A stretch of 64,000 bases of DNA, from contig JAEMWC010000254.1 of NCBI GenBank assembly GCA_016490735.1, positions 776,001 through 840,000 of the forward strand, given 5' to 3'. Origin of the DNA: Pachyseris speciosa (Eukaryota > Cnidaria > Anthozoa > Scleractinia > Pachyseridae). A program made the translations under genes and the position numbers. Below the pieces are notes generated by a model, which saw only the letters and a program-made list of their open reading frames with translations, was not told the DNA's origin and did no database searches. Of this stretch, positions 21,689 through 31,603 are shown piece after piece. Position 1 is the stretch's first letter, and every line of letters starts with the position of its first letter.

Positions 21689-22437
21689 AAAAGATTTTTT
21701 CTTTGCCTCGTGTGGTTCCCTGTTTCCCTTTACTAGGGCTAACGCCCAGTGGGTTATTCATGGGCTTAAGTAGCACTTTAATTTACACTTTAGAGTTAAT
21801 TCTCTATTCCACTATTTGCATTCCTGAAAGAAGTTCGTCATTTTCATTCATTCAGGCAATCGCTATGAAAAATCTTTATTATTTTAAAAGCAAAAGAATG
21901 GTAGTGATTTAATTAGTGTCATGCGGCATGCGCAAAAGCAAATCACAATTTATTTTTTCTAACAATTTTTCTGACAATTTATTTTTCTAATAAATTGGAA
22001 ATACAAAAGCTATTTATGACAGGAAAGTTCAAAGCACGCAACCTGTAAAAAGACAAAAACAATTGTAGTGAATCACTACATTGTGAGGCAGACGATCGGG
22101 GATTGTATTACATCAATACCAGATATATCATGCCAACATAAATGACGTACCAATACGCCAAATTGGGATCACATTGCATTATAGGGCGATTCTAAACATC
22201 ACTATTCGATGGAAAGTTAAGCAGCGTTTTCATTGATGCACAAGAATATTCTCGTGCCGTTTTAGTTTCACTGGTATTTTGAGGAATTTGAAGTATTCAG
22301 GGTAAGTTTTACATAGAGTTTTCATGCAAAAATGCGTACGTTTTTGTGAAAATATGTAAGATAGTGTCTACTAAAGCTTAGCTTGTCGAAAGACAATGGT
22401 TTGCCGAATCTCTGAAAGTTCTATTTTACCATCTGTC

Positions 22438-22554
22438 GCTAACCTGTTGGTAACCTGTCGACCGACAGCTTACCGACAGTTGGCCAACTGTTGGTAACCT
22501 GTCGGTAGTCTGTTGGTCAAGTGTCGGCCAACTGTTGGCCGACTGTTGGTGGAG
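22438..22554. repeat. Right GTCGGC/TTGGCC subterminal array
   Basis: The counterpart of the left array, just inside the right inverted end of the 19639-22577 element. It contains CTGTCGACCGACAG, CAGTTGGCCAACTGTTGG and related half-sites. Confidence 0.85.
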
Positions 22555-23133
22555 GGGAGCTGTTCTTCACAATTACCCCACTTTTTGTGTTGGTCCTCGT
22601 GGGAGATAAACTTTTTGGTCTTCAAGCAAGCCTCTCTGTAAAATATCAAAAAAATACATGCTAAAATGTTAATTTTAGGCAGCCCATAGTCAAAATTTAT
22701 AAATATGCCAGGGTGCTTGCTACCAACCTATAGTCCTGAGAGTCATTTGGTAACCTTCTTTTATTTATATTTTCAACGAATAATTATTTTTAAAATAATC
22801 TACATTTTTTATCATTCTTTATGGTAAAAACATTCAAACCAAAACTGTATTCTCCCTACATTTTTTAACATTGCCAAAATTGCACCTCTTTTAAAGAGAT
22901 TTTCAAACGTTCTTTCAGACTCTTCACTTCAATGCTAAAATTCCTAAATTAAGCTTACATACCTTACGTCTTAATGCATTTATGTCGTCTTCAAGCTCGA
23001 GGCATCTTCCCTTTATGACCTGCAACTCACTACATTTCTTCAAGACATTTGCAGTAGCTTCTTTAGCAAGCCTTTTAGCCCTTGCAAAGGCCCCAATGTC
23101 AAAACGACCTCTCACTTGATAGTCACAGTTCAA

Positions 23134-24436
23134 CCTTCAACACGGGGTGGTGATGAAACTGCTTGCTCTAGATTGGGTGGCGATGAAACCGCTTGGTCTA
23201 AATTCCCTATAATTCAACCAAACATTAATCAAATTTTTGCAAGCAAGCCAATGACTCTTAAACAACAATGCTATCGTTTTAGTTTTTTGAAATACTGCTT
23301 AAAAAACGAAAAAATCTCCTTATTCAAACAGAAAAATACCGCGTTAATTACACCTACCTATCATTGCCGCCCAATCGCTCGCAAAACGTCTATTAGTGCT
23401 GTGATAGGCATCATTCGAAAGCTCCTTCTTTTCTTAAGATGGCATACATGAAAATTTATTGTTTACCGCCAGTACGGAGCAAAATGCCCGTATTCGAACC
23501 CAGCTTCCCCGGCGGTGTTACGACCAAGATGCCTTGCACGTGTAGAACGCCTCTCAACCCGAGCGCCTGGAAGGTATTATATCCCCAGTGTGACAGGGAA
23601 CTTCATAAGTGGATCAAGGATACTCTCAAGACATGGAGTTCCATTTACTAAAAAAAGTAAAATACGACTGATTACACAGAAGTCAAGTACCCATAAATTC
23701 AGAATTATATGTTGTATAGTCATAATTTTAGAAGGAATGGGGGCAGGGGGTAAATTTTGGGTTATGATGGAAAGCAGATATTTCTTTTAGAAGGGTTTAT
23801 ATTAGTCAAAACGTTTGGAAATGAAATGATAAAGCAACCCTCTGTCATTGATTTTCTTTCTTGATAAGGACAAATTTTGCCATATTAGAGGATCAAAAGA
23901 ACTCCCAAGGTGGTCTAGGTACAACATTAATACACATGGTAAAACCAAATATGGCATATTGGTAACAGGTGACAGTAAAGAATGACTCTTTTGGCTCGGT
24001 TTTACCCAGACAAATTACAAAAAAGACTATCTAATGGTACGATACTGTAATTTTTGCAAAGTAAATTATTGAGGTGGGAGGTAAATTTTAAAATCTACAG
24101 TACTTTCCAACGAGAAAGTTTGTTCAGACAGTGCACTGAATTCAAGTGTTGAAAGAAATAAATTTCTGGTTTATTTTAAATTGATGCATCTGATACGAAA
24201 ATAATGCGTGTACGTGCTTCAAGACAACTGTTAACTCTGCAAGCCACAAAAGTGATCAGCATCTAACTTCTCTGAACACGATCAAACATTACCCCTAATG
24301 CAGTTTGTTAATCAAACCCTGGGCTTGGGGTTTGGGTCTTAAATGTTTTTTTTTTCTTCTCAAGATTACGTTATTTTGACTACAGTACTTCAGGGTTGCC
24401 ATCATCAAGATGTAAAAAAAAACAATGCCCAACAGA
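23134..24436. other. Intergenic, no gene seen
   Basis: Two adjacent diverged repeats (GGTGGTGATGAAACTGCTTG, then GGTGGCGATGAAACCGCTTG) lie at about 23145-23200. Otherwise there is AT-rich sequence with no supported gene. Confidence 0.45.
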
Positions 24437-24986
24437 CTACAAACTAGTTTTCACTGAACACCAAAGATACAACAGCAGAGAACTCAACACTTCCAGTTCA
24501 TCTAACCTTATGACATCCATAAATTCGTCAAAATTTGAAATGTCTAGAAATACCTCTTGTAAGATTTCCAAAACCTTAAGAGGATTAACAATTAAAAAAA
24601 GTGGGATACAGCTCCATACTGTCATTAACAGTAAATAGCCCATGGCAATTTGCAACAACATCTTGTACAAGCTGATTGGAGAATCCATGGCATGAAATGT
24701 CATCAAACACTGAATGAGTTTTGGCAAGAGTGTTTTTTACTTCCATTAACAAGTCTGTCAAGTCTAGCTTATCTTGGTTGCTAACAGGTCGTGTCAGAAG
24801 AAATTCCCTTGTAGATCCTTGTTCACCTTGCTTAAATTGTTCAGACAAAGGTTTGCTTGACTCACACTGATCATTACAATTTCAGTTTGAAGCACAATAA
24901 CTGCAACAAGAGTGTCCTGGCTTTTGTGGCTTGATGTTTTCATCAAGTGACTTCACTGCATGAAATGCCGAATATAAGGCCTTATA
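24437..24986 (-). pseudogene. RecQ-like helicase, C-terminal part, decayed
   Basis: On the minus strand from 24986 the reading is YKALYSAFHAVKSLDENIKP, then a Cys-rich stretch (GHSCCSYCAS), TRPVSNQDKLDLTDLLMEV, CHGFSNQLVQDVVANCHGLF and, after a shift, LKVLEILQEVFLDISNFDEF. It ends near 24437. The first residues continue the RecQ-like fragment whose sequence stops at 35938 (CLCVAAYK...), so these are the two halves of one gene separated by about 10.9 kb. The helicase assignment rests mainly on the other half. This tail resembles the C-termini of repeated coral RecQ-like proteins as I recall them. Frameshifts make it non-functional. Confidence 0.55.
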
Positions 24987-25229
24987 ATAAACCCTTATGT
25001 TCCCACACGAATTGGAACGGTCAAAATGTCAATACCAACAACATCGAGTCGAAGATTCCACTATTTTGTTCACTCACACGTGGCGATTACACAATCTCAC
25101 AAAATGGCTGACTGCGAGTCTAGGTCAAAAAAAGGGGGCGTTCCCGTAAATCGATATCACATGATTATGTCACGAAACTGGTTAAGCATTGACAAACGTA
25201 ACGCCAAAAAAAATATATATATTCGTTCC

Positions 25230-26270
25230 AAAACACCCTTATACATCGAGTATACGGAAAGATATACTGATGTATAAGGATTGTATAAGGACCAGTATAC
25301 TTTTATACCTTATACACTTGTGTACTGCAAATTATACTTAACCCATACAATAAAGTCAACATAGTTATGAAAGAAGCTTCTAACTGGATATTTTTTTTTA
25401 AGACTACAATACTTGTAACCCTTCAAAGTTACCTAACGCATTATTTTCTGCAAAATTTCCGACTTGCAATGTCAGCATGACTCAAGTGTGTACTGCTGAT
25501 TATACATTGCTGTATGCAAATTTCACAGCATGAAAAAAGATATTTACGAAAAAATTAAAGTTTCTTAAATTTGCGTAAAGTTTGTGAAGCAACTTTACTC
25601 CACTTTAACATTGCCCATAAAGTCTTGTAAAGGTAGTCAATTTACGCCATCGGACGTAAAGCTTGCATAAAGGTATTGAAAGTCGATGAGACAGATTTAC
25701 TTTCCTCTACGCACCATATAAAGTTTGCGTAAAGTTGCACTTTACTAGACTGGAAGCAAAGTTAATGTAAAGCCATTGTAAATGTGTGTAGTCAGATTAC
25801 GCTTGTTAACGCAGGTGTAAATCTCCACTTGACACCAGCTTTACACAGTGCTTATACATAAAGCTAGCGTAAATCTTTGTTACACCAGCTTCCAGCTTTA
25901 CATAAAAGAAGTGTCATGATCATTACACTATCTTTACGATTAAGCGTAATGGTAGCGTAAACCTGCATTTACGTAGTGTAAATGTTTCGCACACTAAGCA
26001 CAAGGATACCGTATACCACATGTACATGAAACTGTTACGTATGCAAAGAATAAGGACACAACAACATCGTATTTCGGTCACATGCAGCTTTACTGCATAT
26101 TAAGTACAAAGACACCGTATCCTTCATGTACTTGTTACTTACACAAAGTAAAATAACATAGTATATTGCAACTATAGTTATTCCGTACGCTAAGTATAAG
26201 GACACTGTATAGTGAGTGAACTTATTCTGTACACTACGTATAGGGACTCATTAGGTCATGTATCAGTTGG
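25230..26270. repeat. Degenerate repeat field: TATAC and GTAAAG motifs
   Basis: Two intermixed motif fields. The outer parts (25230-25340 and 25980-26250) repeat versions of TATAAGGACACCGTATAC. The central part (about 25540-25980) repeats versions of TTTGCGTAAAG and CTTTACGC in both orientations at irregular spacing. No coding sequence is present. It resembles the subterminal region of a DNA transposon. Confidence 0.6.
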
Positions 26271-27474
26271 ATCATTTGACCCAGGTAGGTCCATTTGTGT
26301 CATTTAAATGAACAAATAATAATTTGTCAATCCAAAAATCAAAGACAAACAAACAAACAAAAACCGGTACATTCCTGACACCTCACCGACCTGCCAACGC
26401 TGCCGTGTATTTGATGCAAACCTTGGAACCCTCATAAGAGGCCTCTCACCGATCTTGTTGGGCTTCTGTTACAAATGCTATTTATTTACAATGGCTAGTA
26501 GTTTTCTATCATTGTGGTTACCGGTAGTAGTCCGAAAGCGACAGCACATGCTTAGCAAGTGTCTTCAAGGAACATCACGTTCCAACAGGTTTTCCAGTTG
26601 GGCTGTTAAGATTTCTGACATTCGGTTGATGATGATAATAAGCGCGCATTAGTGCATAATATAACATTCGCTCGCAACCCTGGGCTCGCTAAAAACGATT
26701 TTTTTATAGAAAGTTTAACTAAATGGCTTTGTGCATTAGAGGGACAGCCAAACAATCAGTATAACAATAGCATTGTAAGTGCGGATTGAGACTAAACGAT
26801 CAAAGTGTTCGCACAATCGCTTTTTCGTTCTCGAACTATGTACAGTTGTATCATTCGAGGGAGACTTTTTGGTATCCATTTTCACTTTTTTGGAAGATGA
26901 AATCAAGAGTAAACTCAACCGAGCTCGAGGGTTCTTGCCATTCATTCAAGGAGGCCTGGATACATAGCCAAAACGGCCCCTTTGAACTATGGGTTCAGTT
27001 TCTGGTGGGAAGTCAGACCCATCACGGCTTTATCATGGCATTGTTAGGTCAGTTGAGCATGCCCCTTGCTAGTCTGTTTGATTTCATAAACATGTCTCAA
27101 GATTCCAGCTCGTTTAATCGCGGCAGTGTTGGCAATTTTTGAGTCTAGTGCGCATGCGCTCTAGACTCTATCTACTCAAAACTGTTCACTGTCCACAATT
27201 TTCGTCATCGTGCGTTGGCGTATCGACTCAGTTTTCTTCAATCGAATTGAAAACGTGGATACGCAAACAGACACTGACACAGGCGCGTTGGAGTACTGAC
27301 GAATGATGCTGCAATTTTTCTCAATCGATTCGAAAACTTGGACGCGTCGTATCCAATGAAAATTGTTCGTGGACAAGCTGGATCCGATCAATGTCACATG
27401 GAAATCTCTGCTGAAGTAGCTTTTGAGGGAGCCCAGGAAGTAGCTGGTGAGTTTTACGTTCAATTATTCTAGAT
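26271..27474. other. Non-coding stretch before the Helitron
   Basis: Short (AAAC)n run near 26346; otherwise no supported gene. Helitron 5' sequence may begin within the last few hundred bases, but I cannot place a boundary. Confidence 0.4.
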
Positions 27475-29097
27475 TTGCTTTTAACACTTGCTACAGTTCT
27501 TCTTAACATGCATCGAATCAATCAAGCAAAAGGTTTTGTGAGTGGTCTACCACTCATAGGTCGATGGTTTCGAGAAAATATAAGCTTAAAGGCGTTCATT
27601 TGTCGAAGCCGCCAGACTCCCAAGCGGACTACATGTGCCTGTACGGTTAGTATGATTCCTCTTTTAAGGACGAAAAAAACCCGTTTGAGGCCAATAAACC
27701 CTCTTTTGAGGACAGTAAACCCTCTTCTGAGGACAATAAACCCTCCTTTGAGGACAATAAATCCTCTTTTGAGGACATTGATTGCTATGTCAAGTACAAA
27801 TCGAATGTTACTCGAGCGCAAACATGTTTATACGCACTTCGACAGGCGCGATTGCAGTCATTTGTCAAACCTGGTTTTCTCTGTTTTGCAAGTTATTTTC
27901 TTGATTAACGATGCATATTTAAGTGAGGGAACTGGAGTAAGACAAACGTGGAATTTCATGTGTACCCGACGAGTTATGGAACACAAATATTTTGTTCTAA
28001 CGCGAGTACGTGATTTAGAAACTGTGAAATCGTATGGAATTCTAATCTTTTGTGAAAAGCCGAGCTCATTGCTTGTAGGAATGCCCACCCGATTGACTGT
28101 TAGGACATTGATAAGAAAATCCAAAGTGAAACATTTAAGAAACCGTGCACCTTCCAGGGTGTCAATTAAGAGAATTCTTAAATCATTGAAAACAAGAAAG
28201 TTTCGACAAAAAGTCAAGAACATAATGCGAAATTCCGTTCCTAGATCATCCAAGATATACGAAATGATAACGAACTTCAAGGCTTGGCATTTTAACTTTC
28301 TCTTCAGAGAAACTTGTTTTTATAGTAGATATTTTAGGGCTTCGCACTGTCGTGTTCGGGTAAAGCAAATTAAGCCTGATATCTCAAGCTCTTCTGTGGG
28401 TCACTCGAGACCTAAGTACGGGAGAAACTTTTTTGACTCTGAGTCATGCTGTGTGGTAAACAGATATTTTGGGGTTTCACAGTGTGCTGTTGAAGTAATG
28501 CAAATTAAACCTGAACTCTCGAGCTCATTTGTGAGTAATTCAAGACTGACTAAGTATAGGAGAAAAGTTTTGGACTCTGAACGATACTCTGTAGCAAGAA
28601 GAAAACTTTTGATGTCAGGGGATATAGAGTTAAACCCAGGACCAGTGAACAGTCAAAATCGTCAGGATGTTCCACTGGTAAGCCCATATACAATATTACA
28701 ATTGAGGCTACAACAAAGGGGTCTTAGAATGCAGGATGTTGGTGGCATGGGTGATTGTTTCTTTAGATGTGTATCGCAAGCATTGTATGGAAGTCCTAAT
28801 TGTCATGGGAATATTCGCCTGGCTGGAGTTGAATACATGAGAGATAATCCAGAGAGATTCATTGAAAGTAATACTCAAATTTCATGGATGCAATATCTTA
28901 AAAACATGCTGATGCAAGGAACATGGGCTGATGGATTAATTATACAGGCTGTTGCAGATACATTTGCGTTGCGCTTTGAAATTATTGAATCCCACCAAAA
29001 CTTTGCTGAGCTTACTGTAATTGAAGCAGTTAGCACCTTGCACAATGGGAGGATTATCTATTTAGGACATTTAGGGGAGTATCATTATGTGCTTTGA
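27475..29097 (+). CDS. Repeat leader - 2A peptide - OTU cysteine protease
   Basis: A 540-codon open frame; the start is uncertain because the first codon is not ATG. Residues ~62-102 hold five copies of a 7-residue repeat (RTINPLL type). Residues ~280-375 hold a diverged ~45-residue duplication (RYFRASHCRV and RYFGVSQCAV units). At residues ~377-390 is SGDIELNPGP, a perfect 2A motif (DxExNPGP), which makes ribosomes skip the Gly-Pro bond (codons at 28639-28644) and release the leader from the rest. The remaining ~150 residues form an OTU domain: GGMGDCFFRCVSQAL with the catalytic Asp/Cys, then GEYHYVL with the catalytic His next to the end. OTU proteases cleave ubiquitin-like conjugates; their job in Helitrons is unknown. 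The frame is fully open, unlike the rest of the element. Confidence 0.8.
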   Translation: MLLTLATVLLNMHRINQAKGFVSGLPLIGRWFRENISLKAFICRSRQTPKRTTCACTVSMIPLLRTKKTRLRPINPLLRTVNPLLRTINPPLRTINPLLRTLIAMSSTNRMLLERKHVYTHFDRRDCSHLSNLVFSVLQVIFLINDAYLSEGTGVRQTWNFMCTRRVMEHKYFVLTRVRDLETVKSYGILIFCEKPSSLLVGMPTRLTVRTLIRKSKVKHLRNRAPSRVSIKRILKSLKTRKFRQKVKNIMRNSVPRSSKIYEMITNFKAWHFNFLFRETCFYSRYFRASHCRVRVKQIKPDISSSSVGHSRPKYGRNFFDSESCCVVNRYFGVSQCAVEVMQIKPELSSSFVSNSRLTKYRRKVLDSERYSVARRKLLMSGDIELNPGPVNSQNRQDVPLVSPYTILQLRLQQRGLRMQDVGGMGDCFFRCVSQALYGSPNCHGNIRLAGVEYMRDNPERFIESNTQISWMQYLKNMLMQGTWADGLIIQAVADTFALRFEIIESHQNFAELTVIEAVSTLHNGRIIYLGHLGEYHYVL

Positions 29098-29197
29098 GTA
29101 CCACTGTCCACAGATTATGTGCTTAACAGTCAATGTATAACAGGGAGTGCATTGGAGGAAAATCGTAAAAGACACTACCACACTGACTCAAAAGTGA

Positions 29198-30119
29198 GTG
29201 AATGTGGTGCTCAGAATAATGGGACGGCCCAAATGCAAAAGCCTGAGGAAAAAAGAAAGAACAGATTATTTTAGAAAATATAAAAGAAAGCAAAGGAAAA
29301 CTGAGCAAAAGAACAAAGAGCAAAAGAAAAGAACTGCTTACTTCAAGGAATATAGGAAAAGGAAAAGAGGAGAGCAAAGAAAAGTAAGAGAGGAAAGAAA
29401 AGAAAATAGCATCACCAGTATTAATACTTGTGTATCTATGGATTTTCAGAATGAAGAAAATAGTATTCAGTTGCTTTCTCAGTCTCAAATATTAAAGTTT
29501 CATGATATTGCTTCTCAAGGTCCATTGTACGTATGCAGTTGCTGTGATCAGCTATGGTATAAGCATAGTGTTTCTGCTGCTAAAATACTACGGAAGTCTA
29601 ACCCCAGCATTTCCAAGATTTTGCTTAACAAAACAAGCATGAATAACATTGAGTGGATTTGTCGATCATGTTACAAGTACTTAACAAAAGGTAAAGTACC
29701 TCCATGTGCTGCTGCAAATGGTATGGAATTTCCTAAAAAGCCAGATTTTTTTTGACTTGAATGAATTAGAATGTAGATTGCTTGCACCCAGACTTGCATT
29801 TCAAAAACTAATGCAAGCTCCAAGAGGAAAGCAATTAAAAATCCATGGAAATATTGTGAATGTTCCTGCAAATGTCACAAACACTGTGAGCATGTTGCCC
29901 AGGCTGCCTAGTGAGACTGGGACAATAAAAATTAATTTAAAGCGAAGATTGCAGTATAAAAGTTCAGCATTATCAATGAATGTAAGACCATACAAAGTAA
30001 TTCAAGCAATCAATTGGCTTATAAATTCTAGTACACTTTATAGAGAGCAAGGGATCACAGTGAATCAGAACTTGACAGAAAGTTGTGACCTACATGAATT
30101 TGAGTCCTTGTACCATTGA
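29198..30119 (+). pseudogene. Helitron accessory region, Cys-rich, one frameshift
   Basis: The first frame (29198-29755) starts with a very basic segment (RKKERTDYFRKYKRKQRK). It then has a zinc-ribbon-like pair, YVCSCCDQLWYKHS and WICRSCYKYL, ending PPCAAANG. In a T-run near 29746-29753 the frame slips, and the homology continues in 29706-30119 with LNELECRLLAPRLAFQKLMQ, HGNIVNVPANVTNTVSMLPR and KVIQAINWLINSSTLYRE. These segments match the region before the replication initiator in animal Helitrons (DUF6570-type by recollection). It probably helps the initiator; the role is not known. One base in the homopolymer accounts for the break. Confidence 0.65.
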
Positions 30120-31599
30120 GAACAGTGTTGATTTGCACAATAGGGATTGTGATTCTTCACAGTCAGAAGAATCTAGTGAAAAGGAGAGTGGTGATGAGTG
30201 GAATGAGTGTGAAGATGAAATCCCTGCAGGAGTCACAGATACAATGCTAACTGCCTCTGATTATGTAGAAGATACTGAATACCAGTGCATCCTCAATGTT
30301 GCACCGGGTGAGGGCAGTTGTCCCTTAAGTGTGTTCAGGGATGAATATTCTGAAGAACTAGCTTACCCTGGAATATTTTTAGGCACAAAACGTTGTGATA
30401 ATAAAGATAGGCTAACCCCTGTTTATTACAGTGAAATTTGCAAATCTGAATTAAGGAGATCAGACCGCAGGGCTGCTAGGTGCGTGGAAAATATCTTTTT
30501 CAAAGTAAAAAAGCTCCAAATGAAAACAGTTCTCGGGCAGTCTCAATTTGCTCTGAGAAAATGCAAAGGGACTGACAAAAAAATCAGTGCCGGCCAGTTG
30601 AAACAGGATGGGGCACTGGAAAAACTAATTCACTATGATGAAGGTTATAGATTTTTGCGAGCTTTAAGAGGTTCACCTCCTTATTTTGAAAAGGCAAAAC
30701 AAGACATTTTTGCAATGATAAGGCAGTTGGGTCCAGCTTCTCTGTTTTGCAGTTTCTCATCAGCTGAAACACAGTGGATTCATCTTCTTAGAATCCTTGG
30801 TCAACTAGTTGATAGTAAACAATATAGTGATGATGAGTTGGAGAATCTGAATTGGGAGGAAAAGTGCAGGTTAATTCAGAGTGACCCAGTTACATGTGCA
30901 AGGCACTTCGATTACCAGATTAGTCAGTTCCTACAACACTTTCTCATGAATCCTGTTGCACCACCGCTGGGCAAAATAGCTGACTGGTTTTATAGAGTAG
31001 AGTATCAGCAAAGAGGCTCACCCCATATCCATATGCTGATATGGCTGGAAGATGCACCAACATTTGGTGTTGATAGTGATGATAGAGTTACAGCATTTAT
31101 TGATCAAATAATTACTTGTCAAAAGCCTGATGATGAAGAAGAATTGCTTAAATTTGTGAATCGGCAAATACATAGGCATTCTCATACATGCAGAAAGAAG
31201 TCAGTGAATGAATGTCGTTTTAATTACCCGCAACCACCAATGAGAACAACACAAATACTACATCCTTTTGGGGCTGACATGGATGAAAATGATTGTAAGC
31301 AACACAAAGAAACTTGGAAAATAATAAGAAAACAACTAAATGACATGAAAGAGGGTGATGATATTTCATTTGATGAATTGCTTTCCAAGTTTAAGTTAAG
31401 TGAAGAAAATTACTTACTTGCTATAAGGTCTAGTCTTAATACTGCAACTATATTTTTAAAGATAAAGCCTAATGAGCTGCGAATCAATAATTACAATCCT
31501 GCTTGTCTGCTGGCATGGAGAGCCAATATGGATATTCAATTTGTTCTTGATGTCTATGCATGTGCTATGTACATAGTATCATATAACAAAAGCACATAA
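30085..31599 (+). pseudogene. Helitron replication initiator (HUH nuclease)
   Basis: A 504-codon frame, in a different frame from the segment before it. After an acidic leader (SQSEESSEKESGDEW) come the Helitron_like_N blocks: FRALRGSPPYFEKAKQDIFA, LGPASLFCSFSSAETQW, and the HUH motif in RGSPHIHMLIWL at about residues 311-322. Then come ITCQKP and the Cys/His stretch HTCRKKSVNECRFNYPQPP. It ends NMDIQFVLDVYACAMYIVSY just where the catalytic-Tyr region (YxxK) should follow: YNKST and a stop caused by one extra base (ACATAAAGGG near 31597). HUH enzymes nick one DNA strand through Tyr. Here the frame breaks at that region. Confidence 0.75.
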
Positions 31600-31603
31600 A
31601 GGG

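Larger units (their letters stand above)
20891..21818 (+). repeat. tRNA-derived SINE array: one inverted plus three direct units
   Basis: Three direct units of exactly 298 bases start near 21077, 21375 and 21673; the last is cut short. They are preceded by an inverted copy of the body (about 20891-21075), meeting at a perfect hairpin CCTCGGTGGGATTCG/CGATTCCCACCGAGG. The whole block is flanked by CATTCCTGAAAGAA at 20877-20890 and 21819-21832, a perfect 14-base direct repeat typical of LINE-driven insertion. Units differ by only a base or two, so the array is young. Reading frames across it are spurious. Confidence 0.85.
19639..22577. mobile_element. DNA transposon, 23 bp TIRs and perfect 8 bp TSD
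   Basis: The left end is GGTAAAAGTGAAGAACAGCT (19639 on). The complement of the right end (22577 back) is GGTAATTGTGAAGAACAGCT, so 21 of 23 terminal bases match. CCACTTTT flanks it at 19631-19638 and again at 22578-22585, a perfect 8-base target duplication. An 8-base duplication fits hAT, P or Merlin-like elements, but the termini match none that I can name. Just inside each end lies a GC-rich array of GTCGGC/GTTGGC half-sites. The interior holds a histone-stem-loop-bounded segment (20170-20721) and a SINE array (20891-21818). No transposase is visible, so it is non-autonomous. It sits inside an exon of the unnamed gene. Confidence 0.85.
19101..23133 (-). pseudogene. Unnamed cnidarian-type protein, N-terminal half, split by a transposon
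   Basis: Exon A (23133 to about 22962, donor CGTAAG/GTATGT) encodes a coiled coil (RAKRLAKEATANVLKKC, ELEDDINALRRK). Exon B starts at an ATTTTACAG acceptor near 22640 and runs to 22578, where an element of 2,939 bases intervenes. It resumes at 19638. Removing the element and one copy of the 8-base duplication keeps one frame open across the junction. The rest reads ILDLPPSSARKRRQK (a basic, NLS-like stretch), LFNTVVNTAMTKEL and YEKVVPSLANLAVYAF. After a frameshift near 19235 come DGCPFGKDNEATSWLVSFLN and NFLILGAN. The sequence breaks off at LGAN, just where the 4.7-6.0 kb copy begins. Function is unknown. Confidence 0.6.

Noticed and set aside
20861..21912. Four similar proteins (LPRVVPCFPLLGLTPSG)
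   Set aside because: They repeat with the SINE units in both orientations and contain no domain.
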